Shown here in pieces: positions 17,973-28,043 of a stretch of DNA of 64,000 bases. The notes under the pieces were generated by a model. That model worked only from the letters and a program-made list of their open reading frames with translations. It did not search any database and was not told the origin of the DNA. Position numbers and translations under genes: made by a program. The stretch spans positions 372,001 through 436,000 of the forward strand of contig JAYKNF010000016.1 in NCBI GenBank assembly GCA_036172665.1, given 5' to 3'. The DNA is from Prosopocoilus inquinatus (Eukaryota; Arthropoda; Insecta; Coleoptera; Lucanidae). The stretch's first letter is position 1. Each line of letters begins with the position of its first letter.

Positions 17973-20331
17973 ACTACGAGAAGCAATCCACGACACCAGG
18001 AAGGAACTGAATGAAGTTAACGTAAAGCTTCTAGCAATACATCTGGAGCTGAGTCGCACACTACATCCGTTGTTATGGACAACACTGGACCAACTCTCAG
18101 CTTTTCGTGAAGAAACGGACACCGAACTGACAAGAAGAAAGCAGAAGAAGAAGTTCGAACACCTACAAAAAGAACAAAAGCCGAAGGAACATGTAACACC
18201 GCTCGTATTGGAGAAAGTTATTCATAACGTATCAAGTTATCCACTCGACGAAGCCAGCAAAAGTGTACTGGCCAAGGGTTTCAACTACGCTGTAGCACCA
18301 GCCAGCATACCAATGGAGAACATAATATGCAGTGTGGAAGCATCCATCATCGGATTACCGGAGGACACAGCGGAGACAATACGACAAGATGTATCCCAAA
18401 TCCTAAGACGAGCAAAACCACCAAAGAGGAACCTATCTCGAGAAGAACTACAAGCTCTACACACGCTGAAGAAAAATGAACAAATCGTCATACTTCCAGC
18501 CGACAAAGGAAACGCCACCGTTGTGATGGATCGTAACGACTACGAAACGAAGATGGAGGTCCTACTAAACGACCCAGCGTACAACACCATCGCCACAGAT
18601 CCAACAACATACTTAGAGAAGACAACGAAAGCTAAAATCAAAGCCAGCTCAATCAGTCAAGAGCAGCAATTACAATTGATCCCGAGGGAAAAATCATCCA
18701 GATGCCCAAAGCTCTACGGATTACCAAAAATCCACAAGGAAGGGATACCACTGAAGCCAATCGTCAGTTCCATCGGATCACCGTTACAACCACTAGCAAA
18801 ATTCTTGGCCAAACGACTGCAGCCATACGCCGAAGAAGCAGAATCCTACGTAAAGAACGCAGGCCACTTCATCGAGCGTATAAAGGACTTCACCGTAGAA
18901 CCAGGAGATCTGCTAGTAAGTTTCGACGTGGTCTCACTATTCACCAACATACCAATAGACGAAGCAGTGGATATCATTCATCTAAAACACCACATCCCAG
19001 ACGACACCATGGACCTGGTGAAGCACTGCTTGAAGAACACCTACTTCATCTTCAAGAATCAACGTTATAAACAAGTAGAAGGATCACCCATGGGATCAGC
19101 ATTATCTCCTGTAATCGCCAACTTATTCATGGAGGATTTCGAAGTACGGGCCATCGATACCGCAAGTCACAAACCACACCTGTGGCTCAGGTATATGGAC
19201 GACACCTTCATAATATGGAAGCATGGAGAAGAACAACTACGAAGATTTCTGCAACACCTGAATGAAATCCATCCGAAGATCAAGTTCACGATGGAAATCG
19301 AAGAAAACAACGAACTTCCATTCCTCGATGTACTTATAAAGAAAAAACCAGATGGAAGCCTTGGACATTCCGTATACCGAAAACCAACCCACACGGAACG
19401 GTACCTGAACGCACAATCACATCACCATCCAGCACAATTGCAATCAGTGGTAAGGACCCTCGTCACCCGGTCCCAAAGATTGGCTGACTCAGAAAACAAG
19501 GTAGAAGAAATGAAGAAAATCCGCTCATCTTTAATAAAAAATGGATATCAGGACAAACAAATCAGGAAAGCCGAACACCAACGCAAACCCAAGACACAGG
19601 AAGAGGAAAAAGATATAGTAGGAACAGCATGCCTACCATTTGTTAAAGGGACAACAGAGAAGATCAGCAGAATACTCAAGAAACACAATATCCGGACATC
19701 ATTCAACACCGACAAGAAAATTGGAAACATCCTGCCAACAGTCAAAACTAAAATACAACTGGAAAGCCAAGGCGTGTACGGAATTCCCTGTCAAGATTGC
19801 GACAAGGTCTACATAGGCCAAACAAATAGAAAAATAAGCGTCAGGAGAGAAGAACATCGAAAGGCCGTCGAGAAGGACGAGAAAACATCATCATTGGCAC
19901 AACACGTAAAAGCGACTTCACACAAAATAGATTTCGACAACACCAGAACAATTGCCAGCGTAGAACACAAGACCAAACGCATCATCCGAGAAGCGATAGA
20001 AATCGAGAAACATCAGATGAACTTAAACACCAGAGATGATGCCTTACGACTACCACCCACCTGGAGGCCAGTGATCCGAAAATCCACCGACCGTCGAGGA
20101 CCAGTAACCCGAAGCCAGAAACCAGCGAACCCCGGACCATCAGGATTAGGAGAAAGCAGTCAAGAGGCACGCCCCAATCAACCAACAACAAGAAGTCAAG
20201 CGGAAAAACCACCAATCGTAACGACGCGTGACCGCAACACGGTACTTAAACCACCACCAGCGCGACCAGAAGCCACTGTGACTCGAGTAACGACGAGGAG
20301 CAGAAGCAGGCAAGCAGCAGCGAAGACCTGA
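17973..20331 (+). pseudogene. Penelope-like RT / GIY-YIG endonuclease, right copy, N-terminally truncated
   Basis: The frame is open from the palindrome centre. The first available Met is at 18070, giving 753 residues. The RT core (YMDDTF) and the GIY-YIG domain (GVYGIP, YIGQT) are complete and differ from the left copy at very few sites, for example one Val/Ile and one Arg/Lys change. The missing N terminus makes autonomous function doubtful. TGA at 20329-20331 lies inside the hammerhead-like CUGAAGA. Confidence 0.8.
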
Positions 20332-20364
20332 AGATGGCAAGTGAGACCTTGCCGAAACGTTGTC
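20328..20364 (+). ncRNA. Hammerhead-like core at the 3' end of the right Penelope copy
   Basis: CUGAAGA at 20328-20334, GGCAAG (20336-20341) pairing with CUUGCC (20348-20353), GAAAC at 20354-20358, GUC at 20362-20364. It is identical to the left copy. Confidence 0.55.
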
Positions 20365-20453
20365 AGAAGACAAATAGTTCTTTAGAGAACTCAACGCGGA
20401 GGACTACCCGGAAGAATACTACAGCATTCAACACCCGCGGAAGCCTACGGATT

Positions 20454-20488
<35 letters not shown>

Positions 20489-20528
20489 TATGTATGTGAT
20501 TCAATAAACCATAATTAAATATTTATAT

Positions 20529-20711
20529 TGTTTTATTATAGTCTTTAACAAACTATTGATATAATAAATTAACATAATCCTTGACGCAATTTACTAATTA
20601 TATTGATCTAAATCTATAATATTATTTAAAACCTAATATTTACAATTTTTTATTACAATCTGTAACAAACCATTGATATAATAAATTAGCATGATCTTTG
20701 GCACAATTTAA
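20529..20711. repeat. Degenerate tandem duplication of the element A exonuclease-like gene 3' end
   Basis: 20529-20591 and 20650-20711 are diverged copies of the same roughly 62-bp text (taacaaac.attgatataataaatta). The interval between them resembles 27308-27350, inside the gene on the far side of the LTR element. The gene's 3' end was apparently duplicated before the LTR element arrived. Nothing else is seen between 20485 and 20716. Confidence 0.5.
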
Positions 20712-20716
20712 TGTAT

Positions 20717-21042
20717 TGTGGCGCGCCAACCGGCTTAGCGCAAGGCGTCAAGAAGTCGGTTCGTTGTTATGTGTCATCGGCCGTCACGCCACCGGGGCCT
20801 ACATCGAACAGACTGGAATCTTCCAGCGTAGAGAGTTCCAGACGGCGGCGAATGATATAAAATCGCCCCGGGTTGACTCACGAGTCAGTCGAATTCGAAC
20901 AGCGATCGTCGAAGTTAGATTTTAGTGTGAAAATAAATTGTTACAAATAAATTAGTTTTTAAGCTTTATTAAATTACGGTTAAGTTTTTATCGAGTGTTT
21001 TATTCGTTTAAATAAATAAATTAAAACCCTAGAAACGTAACA
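20717..21042 (+). repeat. 5' LTR
   Basis: 326 bp. It has a TATA box (TATAAAA from 20856) and an initiator TCAGTC with its A at 20887, exactly 31 bp apart, so transcription should start at 20887. An AATAAA lies at 20932-20937. Confidence 0.9.
20856..20890 (+). promoter_or_regulatory. LTR core promoter (TATA plus initiator)
   Basis: TATAAAAT begins at 20856 and TCAGTC spans 20885-20890, giving the same 31-bp spacing as the element B promoters. The 3' LTR carries the same promoter. Confidence 0.65.
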
Positions 21043-21139
21043 GTGGTGTTGGTGTGCGGGTTTGTGCAAATAAATAAACAATTTAAAGTAAATTAAATTT
21101 AATCAGATTATTAAATAAGTACAGTATCGGAAAAAAACA

Positions 21140-22666
21140 ATGGCTACGAGAAAAGTGTTGTTGAAAGACTTAAAAGTGGCCGAATTAAAAACCGAATTGG
21201 AAGAACGAGAGTTAGAAACCGGTGGTTTGAAAGGCGCACTTCAACAGCGTCTCCGATTCGATCTGTTGACAGCTGGCGAAGATCCAGAGACCTTCCTTTT
21301 CGAAATTTCGTGTGGTCCCGCCGATATTAATAAAATCCTGAAAGATGAACTTCGAGAACAATCCAGAAATTTAGAGCAAAAGCTTCTAGAACAATCTGGA
21401 AATTTCAAGGACGAACTTCGAGAACAATCTGGAAATTTCAAGGACGAACTTCGAGAACAATCCAGAAATTTGGACGAGAAGTATCAAGAACAGTCTGGAA
21501 ATTTACAGAAGCTTCGAGAACAATCCAGAAATTTAGAGGAGAAGCTTCTAGAACAATCTGGAAATTTCGACAAATTACAAAATAAATTGTTGGAACAATC
21601 TAGAGACTTAGACGAGAAATTTCTAGAACAATCCAGAAATTTCGACGAGAAACTTCTAGAACATTCCGGAAATTTGAAGGGTGAATTTCTAGAACAGACG
21701 AAAGGACTCGAAGATAAACTAGTGGTAAAAATATCGGAAGAAACAAGAAACCTGCAAGAAAATGTGGAAGAAATAATATTCCAGCAGGATAACAAAATCA
21801 AAAATCTGGAACAAATCATGGCGGAGTTGCGAGTGTTCGGGGATCAGCCACCAGTAGAAGTACTAGAAAATAATGAAACCCGAATTGTGGAAGGACCAGC
21901 AGAAAATTCGAAATTGAAAATAAAACCACCAACGTTCGATGGAAAGTCTTCTTGGCCCAACTACTTCAAACAGTTCGAAGCAGCAGCAAAGGCGAACAGA
22001 TTGACGGCCAGCGAAAAAGCCACTTCGTTAATTGTGGCCTTGAGAGGGGACGCTATCGATGTGCTACAGACGATGCCGCCAGAGGAACAAGAAGACTTCG
22101 ACAAGCTGGTGAATAGGATGGAAATGCGTTACGGACAGGCCCATCTGACCGAGGTATACCATGCGCAGTTGAGGAATCGCTGTCAGAAAGCCGGAGAAAG
22201 TCTTCAGGAATTCGAAGCAGACGTAGCGCGTCTGGCCCAGTTGGCATATCCCACAGCTCCTGTTGAATTCCTCAAATGTTTGACGGTGCAGACCTTCATA
22301 GATGGAATCCGTGACCCAGACAACCACCAGGCATTGAGAATGACCCATCCGAAGACGTCCAAGAACGCATTGGCTTATGCCTTGGGATTTGAAGCGGCGA
22401 GACGAGTTTCAAGAGGGTATGTCAAGGTGCGAGCGGCTATGGACTTCCAAGAGGAAGAAGAGGAATTATCCGCTAACGCCAAGGTGGGATCTGCTATAAA
22501 GGAGCGACCCAGGGAGTATACCACCGCCGAGGATGTTCACCGCATTGTGGAACAGGTCTTCAAACAGAAGAAGCCGCTGGTGTGTTGGAATTGCCAGGAG
22601 GAAGGACATGTTCGCAGGCGATGTCCAAAGCCCAGACAGGATCCAAGGAAGCCACAGTTAAACTAA
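21140..22666 (+). CDS. gag: Gag polyprotein with SAP-like N terminus (508 aa)
   Basis: Forms the intracellular particle and binds RNA. Residues about 6-42 look like a SAP DNA-binding motif (LKVAELKTELEER then a second helix ending LQQRLRF). Residues about 70-200 are a coiled coil made of 11-residue repeats built on EQSGNF/EQSRNL. Residues about 255-430 match the retrotransposon Gag core. The C terminus has one CCHC zinc knuckle, CWNCQEEGHVRRRC. The frame is intact and overlaps pol by 85 nt in another frame, so pol would need a frameshift. Confidence 0.85.
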   Translation: MATRKVLLKDLKVAELKTELEERELETGGLKGALQQRLRFDLLTAGEDPETFLFEISCGPADINKILKDELREQSRNLEQKLLEQSGNFKDELREQSGNFKDELREQSRNLDEKYQEQSGNLQKLREQSRNLEEKLLEQSGNFDKLQNKLLEQSRDLDEKFLEQSRNFDEKLLEHSGNLKGEFLEQTKGLEDKLVVKISEETRNLQENVEEIIFQQDNKIKNLEQIMAELRVFGDQPPVEVLENNETRIVEGPAENSKLKIKPPTFDGKSSWPNYFKQFEAAAKANRLTASEKATSLIVALRGDAIDVLQTMPPEEQEDFDKLVNRMEMRYGQAHLTEVYHAQLRNRCQKAGESLQEFEADVARLAQLAYPTAPVEFLKCLTVQTFIDGIRDPDNHQALRMTHPKTSKNALAYALGFEAARRVSRGYVKVRAAMDFQEEEEELSANAKVGSAIKERPREYTTAEDVHRIVEQVFKQKKPLVCWNCQEEGHVRRRCPKPRQDPRKPQLN

Positions 22667-24552
22667 GCCGGGTCGGTGCAGAGGGGCAAACGTCGACCCG
22701 CATTCAAAGGCCCCCAAAGTCGAAAGCCAAACAAGTAATATCCCTACGGCAGTTAACCAGCAGTGTCTTCGTGGATGTCACCATTGATGACATTCCACAC
22801 ACCATGTTGTTGGATACGGGTGCGACGAAGACCATCCTAAGACCCGACGTCATTAAGTCATCTGGACGCACCGAGCCGACCAAGTGGAGACTGAAAACTG
22901 CAACTGGAACATCAGCAACTGTCCACGGTGAAGTAGAGGTTATCATCACCATTGGTTCAACTCCAATAAAACACCGTGCACTGGTGGCAGATATAGAGGA
23001 CGAGGCAATTTTGGGCATGGACGTCATGTGTGCCCACGGGTTTCAATTGGACTTAAAGCGTGGCGTGATGGCGGACAATAATGAGGAGTTGGTTCTACAT
23101 CAACGAGGGGACGTGGCCGCTCAAGTAGTCCTCTCTGAAGACGTTGTATTACCCAGCAGGAATGAGGTTATCGTCGACGCAAAACTGGACGGTGTTTTTC
23201 AAGATGGGCAAGTCATTATGGTTGAACCTAATACTGATGATCAAAGGATTGGAAGAGGAGTCCTCGTTGGGAAAATGTTGTTGACGGCGAAGAAGGAAGT
23301 ACCTGTCCGCCTGATGAACGTCAATTGTTTCTCTGTCAATATCAAGAAAGGAACAATCTTGGGAAGCTGCACGATGGTGTCCTCCATCTCCCGGCAACTT
23401 GAAACAAACGTGCTAGAAGCGAAAGTCCCAAAGAAATTATGGGAAATGGTTATGTCAACAGCCCAGGAATTGACTCCAGACCAGAAGACAAAAGCAAAGA
23501 ATCTGATCGGCCGCTATCAAGATGTATTTGAGGTAGAAAATGGATCCAAGGGAAGAACTGATGTGAAACACAAAATAGAGACTGGAGAAGAAAAACCTAT
23601 CCGTCAAGCTCCAAGGCGATTACCATTGGCGAAGCGTGAGGAAGCGGAACGCATTATTTGGGAGATGGAAAAGGATAATGTAATAGAACCATCAAGTAGC
23701 CCGTGGGCGTTACCAGTAGTGCTTGTGAAGAAGAAGGATGGGTCCACCAGGTTCTGTGTAGACTACCGGTTACTCAACAATGTCACCAAGAAGGACAGCT
23801 ATCCCCTGCCACGGATTGATGATACTCTGGACACCCTAGCCGGCTCAAAGATCTTCTCAACTTTGGACTTAAAGAGTGGATATTGGCAAGTTGAGCTGGC
23901 GCCTGAAGATCGAGAAAAGACGGCGTTTTCCATTGGTATGGGTCTGTGGCAATTCACAGTGATGCCATTCGGGTTATGTAATGCCCCAGCGACATTCGAG
24001 CGGTTAATGGAGACGGTTCTGAAAGGTCTGTCCTGGACAACGTGCATGGTGTACCTTGACGACATAATTGTCGTGGGAAAAACGTTCGACGACCACCTGA
24101 GGAACCTGGAAGGAGTGTTCCAACGGCTTCGCGGAGCTGGACTAAAGCTTAGCCTCAAGAAGTGCCACCTGTTCCAGAAGGAAGTGAATTACCTGGGGCA
24201 CATCGTTAATGGAAATGGAATCGCCGTGGACCCTGTGAAAATTCAGGTGGTGAAAGACTGGCCAACTCCCAGAAATAAACACCAAATAAGGAGTTTCCTT
24301 GGCCTGTGCACTTACTATCGGCGCTACGTTCCTGGATTTGCAGACATTGCTAAGCCGTTAACAAAACTCACTGAAGAAGGTCGTCCATTTGAATGGGACC
24401 AACAGTGTCGAATTGGCTTTGAACAACTAAAGCAGTACTTGATTAGTGCTCCTATTTTGAGTTATCCTCTCCCGGAAGGCAAATTCGTCGTGGACACAGA
24501 TGCTAGCAACGTTGGGATTGGTGGCGTACTCTCCCAGATACAAGAGGGGTAA
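22582..24552 (+). pseudogene. pol: Pol: aspartic protease, reverse transcriptase, start of RNase H
   Basis: Aspartic protease active site LLDTGATKTIL at about residues 76-86. RT has FCVDYRLLN, the LDLKSGYWQ block, the MPFGLCNAP block and catalytic YLDD. The start of RNase H (VDTDAS) follows. A TAA at 24550-24552 ends the frame, another stop follows near 24604, and a frameshift precedes the next open block. The domain set and order are those of Ty3/Gypsy elements. Confidence 0.85.
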
Positions 24553-24667
24553 GAGAAGGTGATCGCCTACTATAGTAAAGTCCTATCAAAGCCGGAACGA
24601 AACTAATGCGTCACAAGAAGGGAATTGCTAGCCGTCGTAAAAACACTTAGAACACTTCTACAAGTAC

Positions 24668-25123
24668 TTGTATGGTAGACGCTTCCTGCTGAGGACCGAC
24701 CATGCCGCTCTAAAATGGCTTCTCCGTTTCAAGAACCCAGAAGGGCAAGTTGCACGATGGATCGAACGACTTCAGGAGTACGATTTTGAAATTCAGCATC
24801 GGGCAGGAACTAGCCATCGAAATGCCGATGCTTTGTCGAGAAGACCCTGTGCCGAAGACTGTAAGCACTGTAGTCGTTTGGACGAGAAAGTAGCCACGAC
24901 TGCGAGGACAGCCATAGTTGACGACAAATGGCAAGACGAAGAACTGCGAAGAGACCAGGAGAACGACCCGGATTTGAAATTAGTGCTAGAGTGGAAAAGC
25001 AGGGACGCGAGGCCTACCTGGGAAGAGGTAGCACCATGTGCACCGTCCGTAAAATCATACTGGGCGCAGTGGGACTCCATAGTGTTGGATCGTGGTCTTC
25101 TGAGACGAAGCATGGAGAATTAG
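24668..25123 (+). pseudogene. pol: Pol: RNase H end and linker
   Basis: Continues the RNase H domain (LLRTDHAALKWL, RWIERLQEYDF, HRNADALSRRPC) in a shifted frame relative to the RT block. The tail leads into the integrase zinc-binding region. A stop at 25121-25123 separates it from the integrase frame that opens at 25130. Confidence 0.8.
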
Positions 25124-25129
25124 GAAGGC

Positions 25130-26287
25130 ATGGAACAGAAGACACAGTTACTGATCCCCAAGAATAGGGTGCCAGAAGTTCTGAGGGAACTTCACGATGG
25201 AACTTCGGGAGGGCATCTGGGAGTTAAGAAGACTATGGAGAAGGTGCGCGAAAGATTTTACTGGGTGAACTGCAAGGAAGACGTGAAGGATTGGTGCAGA
25301 AAGTGTGCAGTCTGCGCAGCCAGTAACGGTCCCCACAGGCGGGGTAAGGCCCACATGAGACAGTACAACGTTGGAAGTCCTTTTGAGAGAGTTGCCATCG
25401 ATGTAGCCGGCCCGTTTCCAGAAACGAATGGTGGAAACAAGTACATCGTCGTGGTAATGGACTACTTTAGCAAGTGGGTTGAAGCTTACGCCCTACCTAA
25501 CCAAGAGGCAGTCACTATTGCGGAAGTCCTTGTCAGGGAATGGATCAGTCGGTATGGTGCACCTATGGAACTGCATTCAGACCAAGGAAGGAACTTTGAA
25601 TCGGCCTTGTTCAAGAACGTGTGTACTCTGCTCGGCGTACGAAAAACTAGAACAACTGCACTCCACCCACAGTCGGACGGAATGGTGGAAAGGTTCAATA
25701 GAACCATCAACCGACATTTGTCCAAGGTCGTTTCCAATCATTAGAGGGACTGGGACACGTACATCCCCCTGTTTCTAATGGCATACCGCTCATCTGTTCA
25801 TGAGACAACAGGGGAGACTCCCGCGAAAGTGGTATTCGGGCGAGAGCCGAGACTGCCCTGCGACCTGAAGTTTGGTGTGAAGCCTGGCGAAGTCTCTGCC
25901 GACGAAGATTACGTGAGCAAATTACGCAGGAAAATGGATGATATCCACAACCAAGTGCGTCACAATATACAGACGGCCAGCGATCGGATGAAGGAGCACT
26001 ATGACATCAACGCTCAACACGGGGGATACCAACCTGGAGCACTGGTCTGGCTTTATAACCCCCAAAGACGTCGAGGCCTCTCCCCAAAATTACAGACCTC
26101 TTGGGAAGGTCCTTACAAAGTGATGAAACGAATCAACGACGTCGTTTACCGCATCAAGAAGGTCCCCCATGGCAAACCCAAAGTAATCCACTTCAACCGG
26201 ATAGCCCCTTACCATGGAGAAGCAGATGAAGGGACAGTACAAAGGGCGCAAGTTTCCGAAGTGAACTTCGAAACCTTCATGTCTCAT
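25130..26287 (+). pseudogene. pol: Pol: integrase
   Basis: N-terminal HHCC zinc-binding domain (GHLG, then CRKCAVC), a DDE core with DVAGPF, HSDQGRNFES and a Glu in DGMVERFNR, and then a C-terminal region with a KLQTSWEGPYKV segment. One stop (TAG at 25742-25744) interrupts it after SNH. The frame resumes at once with RDWDTYIPLFLMAYR and stays open into the macrodomain. Confidence 0.85.
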
Positions 26288-26770
26288 CACGCCGAAGGAA
26301 GCAAGGCACGGTTTGGAGTGACCACGGAGAAGCAACAAGATCTCTTTAAAGTGCCACTGGAGTACAGTCTGGCCCACTGCGTAGCAGAAGACCTGAAAAT
26401 GTCCAAAGGAATCGCTCAGGTGTTTAGGAAGAAATTTGGCCAAATCGAGGAGCTACGAAGACAGCATCCCGTGGTAGGCAAGAGCTTGCAGATCATTGAT
26501 TCGACGGTAGATCGGAGGCGCCACGTGCATTATTTAGTCACTAAGAAGACATCAAGCGGTAAACCTGACTATCAAAGTATGTGGAGAGCCCTATATAGCC
26601 TGATAGCCTGAGGAGACAGCTAATAGAGAACCATCAGATGAAGTTAGCCATCCCCAAATTGGGCTGCGGATTGGACGGACTAGACTGGAGAGTAATACGA
26701 AGCATGCTGGAAGTCATCTTCCACAGAACGGGAATTGAAGTCCTAGTCTGCAGCCATCACCCACAGGCAA
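26288..26770 (+). pseudogene. Captured macrodomain (OARD1/TARG1-like ADP-ribosyl hydrolase), one frameshift
   Basis: Fused in frame after the integrase. DLFKVP then YSLAHCVAEDLKMSKGIA forms the ADP-ribose-binding start. KKFGQIEELR follows, then YLVTKK (matching the catalytic Lys region of TARG1) and, after a single frameshift near 26598, IPKLGCGLDGLDW (matching the Gly-rich loop with the catalytic Asp). The family removes ADP-ribose from proteins or cleaves O-acetyl-ADP-ribose. Several RNA viruses use macrodomains to blunt host PARP responses. A host-derived capture by the retrotransposon is inference. This copy's frameshift splits the domain. Confidence 0.75.
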
Positions 26771-26799
26771 CAGTCAGCAACAGCAAAACCGTAGACTGC

Positions 26800-26870
26800 T
26801 ACTTCTTCCAGACGGGAAGTTGCAAGAATGGGCCAGCTTGTAGATTCCGACACCCTCCTTCAAGCCTATC
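26800..26870 (+). CDS. CCCH zinc finger at the 3' end of pol
   Basis: CYFFQTGSCKNGPACRFRH has the Cys-x8-Cys-x5-Cys-x3-His spacing of RNA-binding CCCH fingers. It lies in the same frame as the second half of the macrodomain (frame open 26638-27057) and just before the polypurine tract. It probably belongs to the same polyprotein. RNA binding is inferred from the family. Confidence 0.7.
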
Positions 26871-26913
26871 ACCAGGAACATTTCGAGACGAAACGTTTTT
26901 AAGAAGGGGGCAG

Positions 26914-27239
26914 TGTGGCGCGCCAACCGGCTTAGCGCAAGGCGTCAAGAAGTCGGTTCGCTGTTATGTGTCATCGGCCGTCACGCCACCGGGGCCTACA
27001 TCGAACAGACTGGAATCTTCCAGCGTAGAGAGTTCCAGACGGCTGCGAATGATATAAAATCGCCCCGGGTTGACTCACGAGTCAGTCGAATTCGAACAGC
27101 GATCGTCGAAGTTAGATTTTAGTGTGAAAATAAATTGTTACAAATAAATTAGTTTTTAAGCTTTATTAAATTACGGTTAAGTTTTTATCGAGTGTTTTAT
27201 TCGTTTAAATAAATAAATTAAAACCCTAGAAACGTAACA
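26914..27239 (+). repeat. 3' LTR
   Basis: 326 bp, about two differences from the 5' LTR, which implies a recent insertion. It is followed by the second GTAT. Confidence 0.9.
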
Positions 27240-27667
27240 GTATTAATTTCATGCAGGTTACAATGAGTTTTTATGTAATTTTTTGTAAGTTTCAACTTTT
27301 TCAAATTAGGACAATTAAATTGATCTAAATCAATAATGTTATTATTTAAAAATTTACTTAACACTTGCTTCTTGTTAAGTCCCTTGACCAATACAATTCC
27401 ATTTCCTATTAGACTTTTGATGTAAATGCCAATATTTTCCTGCGGTATATGATAATAGTCGTTTGAAGTATTCCAATTTAACCCATGAAGTTTTCTAGTT
27501 TGCCAATCGATGTGACGGATTAATTCTTCACAGAACCAAGACTTCTTCTGTGGTGTTGACACTAAAGAGTGATGCATCATCTTACCATTTACATCGTAGA
27601 TCGCCACCTCTCTTATAATAAATTCACTTTCTTGATATTGGAATCCTTGTAGATCAATTATATACAT
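27240..27667 (-). pseudogene. Exonuclease-like conserved protein of element A, split by the LTR element
   Basis: Homologue of 3559-4089 (N-terminal IIDLQGF, REVAIYD, HGLNW, VLVKG, IIDLDQF segments). The frame runs from 27667 to the target duplication. On the other side of the LTR element it continues in register from 20712 to a stop at 20642-20640, 23 more codons, so the insertion alone broke an otherwise open gene. A possible TATA box lies upstream (TATATAAAC, 27766-27758). Confidence 0.65.
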
Positions 27668-27757
27668 TTTATATAATTTGAATAAAAGAAATAATTAAAG
27701 CAAAATAATTAATGCTTCGTTTCTTTTTCTTTAGTGTTAGATTACGGTTGTAGAAAC

Positions 27758-27766
27758 GTTTATATA
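27758..27766 (-). promoter_or_regulatory. Possible TATA box for the exonuclease-like gene, element A
   Basis: TATATAAAC on the minus strand, about 95 bp before the ATG at 27667. No clear initiator follows. The rest of 27668-28043 is AT-rich and holds no gene. Confidence 0.35.
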
Positions 27767-28043
27767 GGTACAATTTCCCCCCCACTATACATACATACAA
27801 GGATGTTACTCTTATCTTCTTTAGTATTTCATCATCATATGATATTGTTTTTATTTATAACTATTATGTATATGATTGAAACCTATTATATACCTATAAA
27901 CAAGTAAATAAATAAAAGAGCTAGTCATTTATAAATTATTTTATTAAACTGTTTTTCTTTTTGAATAAATATAAAACCTTTCTACAATTCTTTTTAAAAC
28001 TTTTCTTTACATTCTCTCTTGTAATTTTCTCCTCCTTGCCATC

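Larger units (their letters stand above)
17973..20454 (+). mobile_element. Penelope-like element, right copy (5'-truncated, plus strand)
   Basis: Inverted relative to the left copy and starting abruptly at a point matching left-copy position about 17673. It lacks the upstream pseudo-LTR and the N-terminal coding part. Head-to-head truncated pairs of this kind are typical of Penelope-like integration. Confidence 0.85.
20717..27239 (+). mobile_element. Ty3/Gypsy LTR retrotransposon with a captured macrodomain
   Basis: Two 326-bp LTRs (20717-21042, 26914-27239) begin TG and end CA and differ at about two sites. They are flanked by a 4-bp target duplication GTAT (20713-20716 and 27240-27243). 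The internal order is gag, protease, RT, RNase H, integrase (the Ty3/Gypsy order), followed by an unusual 3' extension with a macrodomain and a CCCH zinc finger. A purine-rich tract (aagaaggggg, 26901-26910) precedes the 3' LTR. Several stops and frameshifts break pol, so this copy is not autonomous. It sits in the exonuclease-like gene of element A. Confidence 0.9.

Noticed and set aside
17823..18122. Extra N-terminal region of the 937-codon frame
   Set aside because: Its first 50 codons are antisense of the right-hand copy. The next part comes from the pseudo-LTR. Only the frame from 17825 is taken as native.
15246..20394. Many 60-150 codon frames on the strand opposite the Penelope genes
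   Set aside because: Exact antisense shadows, mirrored in both copies of the palindrome.
21043..21062. Primer binding site just after the 5' LTR
   Set aside because: The sequence ggtgttggtgtgcggg may be one, but I could not match a tRNA 3' end with confidence.
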